A stretch of DNA of 64,000 bases from contig JAYJMM010000120.1 in NCBI GenBank assembly GCA_037349105.1, positions 5,398,001-5,462,000 of the forward strand, given 5' to 3'. Of the stretch, positions 63,372 to 64,000 are shown in pieces (the stretch's first letter is position 1; every line of letters starts with the position of its first letter). A program made the position numbers and the translations under genes. Origin of the DNA: Limnomonas spitsbergensis. Taxonomy: Eukaryota > Chlorophyta > Chlorophyceae > Chlamydomonadales. The notes under the pieces are model-generated. The model was not told where the DNA came from. It saw nothing but the letters and a program-made list of their open reading frames with translations, and searched no databases.

Positions 63372-63614
63372 GGAAATAATCCAGCTGAAGATAAGTGTAC
63401 TAAGGGCTAAGGCCTAGGGGCGCAGAAGATGGGGCGCATGACAAATTGACAAAGGATAGCCTCGAGCCACATGCATGCGCATGGCAAGGACAGCCCCAGA
63501 CCACATGCAAAGCGTAACATGAGGTTCCAAGCCTCTTTCTTTGTAATCATTGTGCAACGGTGCAACTAAATCTGTGTAGGACTGCACCTGCTGTGCTGCA
63601 ATGGAGCCGGTGCA
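63372..63614. other. Unassigned sequence
   Basis: No supported feature, apart from short direct repeats of GCACATG/CCACATGCA words. Confidence 0.3.
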
Positions 63615-63629
63615 CATGCTAGGTCAGTG

Positions 63630-63720
63630 CCTTCTCCCTTGACTTTCCCAGCTGTCTTTTTTTGTTTGCCGACGTGGCCGAGCTTCATCTCAGCATGGCC
63701 CAGAGGTGTAATGTCATTAG
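63630..63720 (+). mobile_element. 91-bp LINE tail with perfect 15-bp TSD
   Basis: The insert runs from CCTTCTCCCTTGACTTTCCC, through GCCGACGTGGCCGAGC, to GGCCCAGAGGTGTAATG and TCATTAG. It is flanked by CATGCTAGGTCAGTG at 63615-63629 and 63721-63735. This is the clearest target duplication in the window and shows that a 91-bp tail is a complete insertion, not decay of a longer one. Confidence 0.93.
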
Positions 63721-63754
63721 CATGCTAGGTCAGTGACATTACACCGGGCACGTA

Positions 63755-63812
63755 TCCCATGCATGAAATGTGATGCTCTGATGGACTGTAAAATTTTCAC
63801 ATACTTCACCTA
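63755..63812 (-). repeat. Dispersed repeat D2, copy 4 (inverted)
   Basis: The minus strand reads GTGAAAATTTTACAGTCC, ATCAGAGCATCACATTTCAT, GCATGGGA: the same word order as 16793-16852. Confidence 0.8.
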
Positions 63813-64000
63813 GGGCCCATGCTAAAACAGGCTCAGTCGCATGGTGTGGCCTGTGTTGGATAGCATACCCTATCTTGCATCAAGTTCGCGCCTCCACGTT
63901 TTTGTAAACAGACACAAGCAGACGTCCTATTTTGAATGCTGGACACAGCGTAGCAAATCCACTGGGGCTGAGGCAGCGGTCTGTGGGGACTACAAAGAGA

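Overview
This window looks like nuclear DNA of a green alga, most likely a chlamydomonadalean (volvocine-type) species. The evidence is spliced genes with GT..AG introns, Ala/Gly/Ser-rich low-complexity linkers, C/G-rich minisatellites in almost every intron, and a mix of decayed LINE, Helitron-like and hAT elements. The species cannot be fixed from sequence alone. No rRNA, convincing tRNA, CRISPR array or prokaryotic operon was seen.

Layout. (1) 1-17033, + strand: the 3' two thirds of a large gene of unknown function, with seven exons readable at 1093-1287, 1749-1769, 2422-2559, 14107-14646, 14938-15477, 16011-16451 and 16923-17033. Its third intron is filled by about 127 copies of an 88-bp unit (2518-13749), and each unit repeats the 3' end of the preceding exon plus its splice donor. 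(2) 17905-21286, - strand: a glycerophosphodiester phosphodiesterase (GDPD, GDE1/GPCPD1-like) in six exons. (3) 21285-25605, + strand: a CDP-alcohol phosphatidyltransferase of the phosphatidylinositol-synthase type in five exons, head-to-head with the GDPD. Its last intron is mostly a 52-bp array ending at the true acceptor. (4) 25.6-42.8 kb: a gene-poor zone with a candidate solo LTR, LINE 3' tails, a 23-bp array, a possible Gln-rich minus-strand gene (30365-31260), a 43-bp satellite, three related Helitron-like copies with a degenerate Pif1-type helicase, a nested hAT element with an 8-bp target duplication, and a small TA-flanked MITE. (5) 42799-57572, + strand: a second large gene of unknown function, modelled with nine phase-compatible exons plus one doubtful exon. 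Most of its introns carry their own private tandem array; the last, of 4.9 kb, is mostly a 4.6-kb pyrimidine-only array. (6) 59.2-64 kb: an old, frameshifted, 5'-truncated LINE on the minus strand and several very short LINE 3' tails with clean target-site duplications.

How it fits together. The GDPD (which can release sn-glycerol-3-phosphate and an alcohol such as inositol from glycerophosphodiesters) and the PI-synthase-like enzyme (which consumes inositol) are divergent neighbours, which suggests shared control of phosphoinositide turnover. The dominant and most unusual theme is structural: minisatellites sit on exon-intron junctions, and several visibly duplicate the splice site itself. 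One small case (22681-22806) appears to show the seeding event, a LINE-tail insertion whose target duplication copied a 5' splice site. The longest open reading frames in the window (about 1640 and 1680 codons near 52.7-57.8 kb, 654 codons near 48 kb, 494 codons near 46 kb) are artefacts of these arrays and are not annotated as genes.
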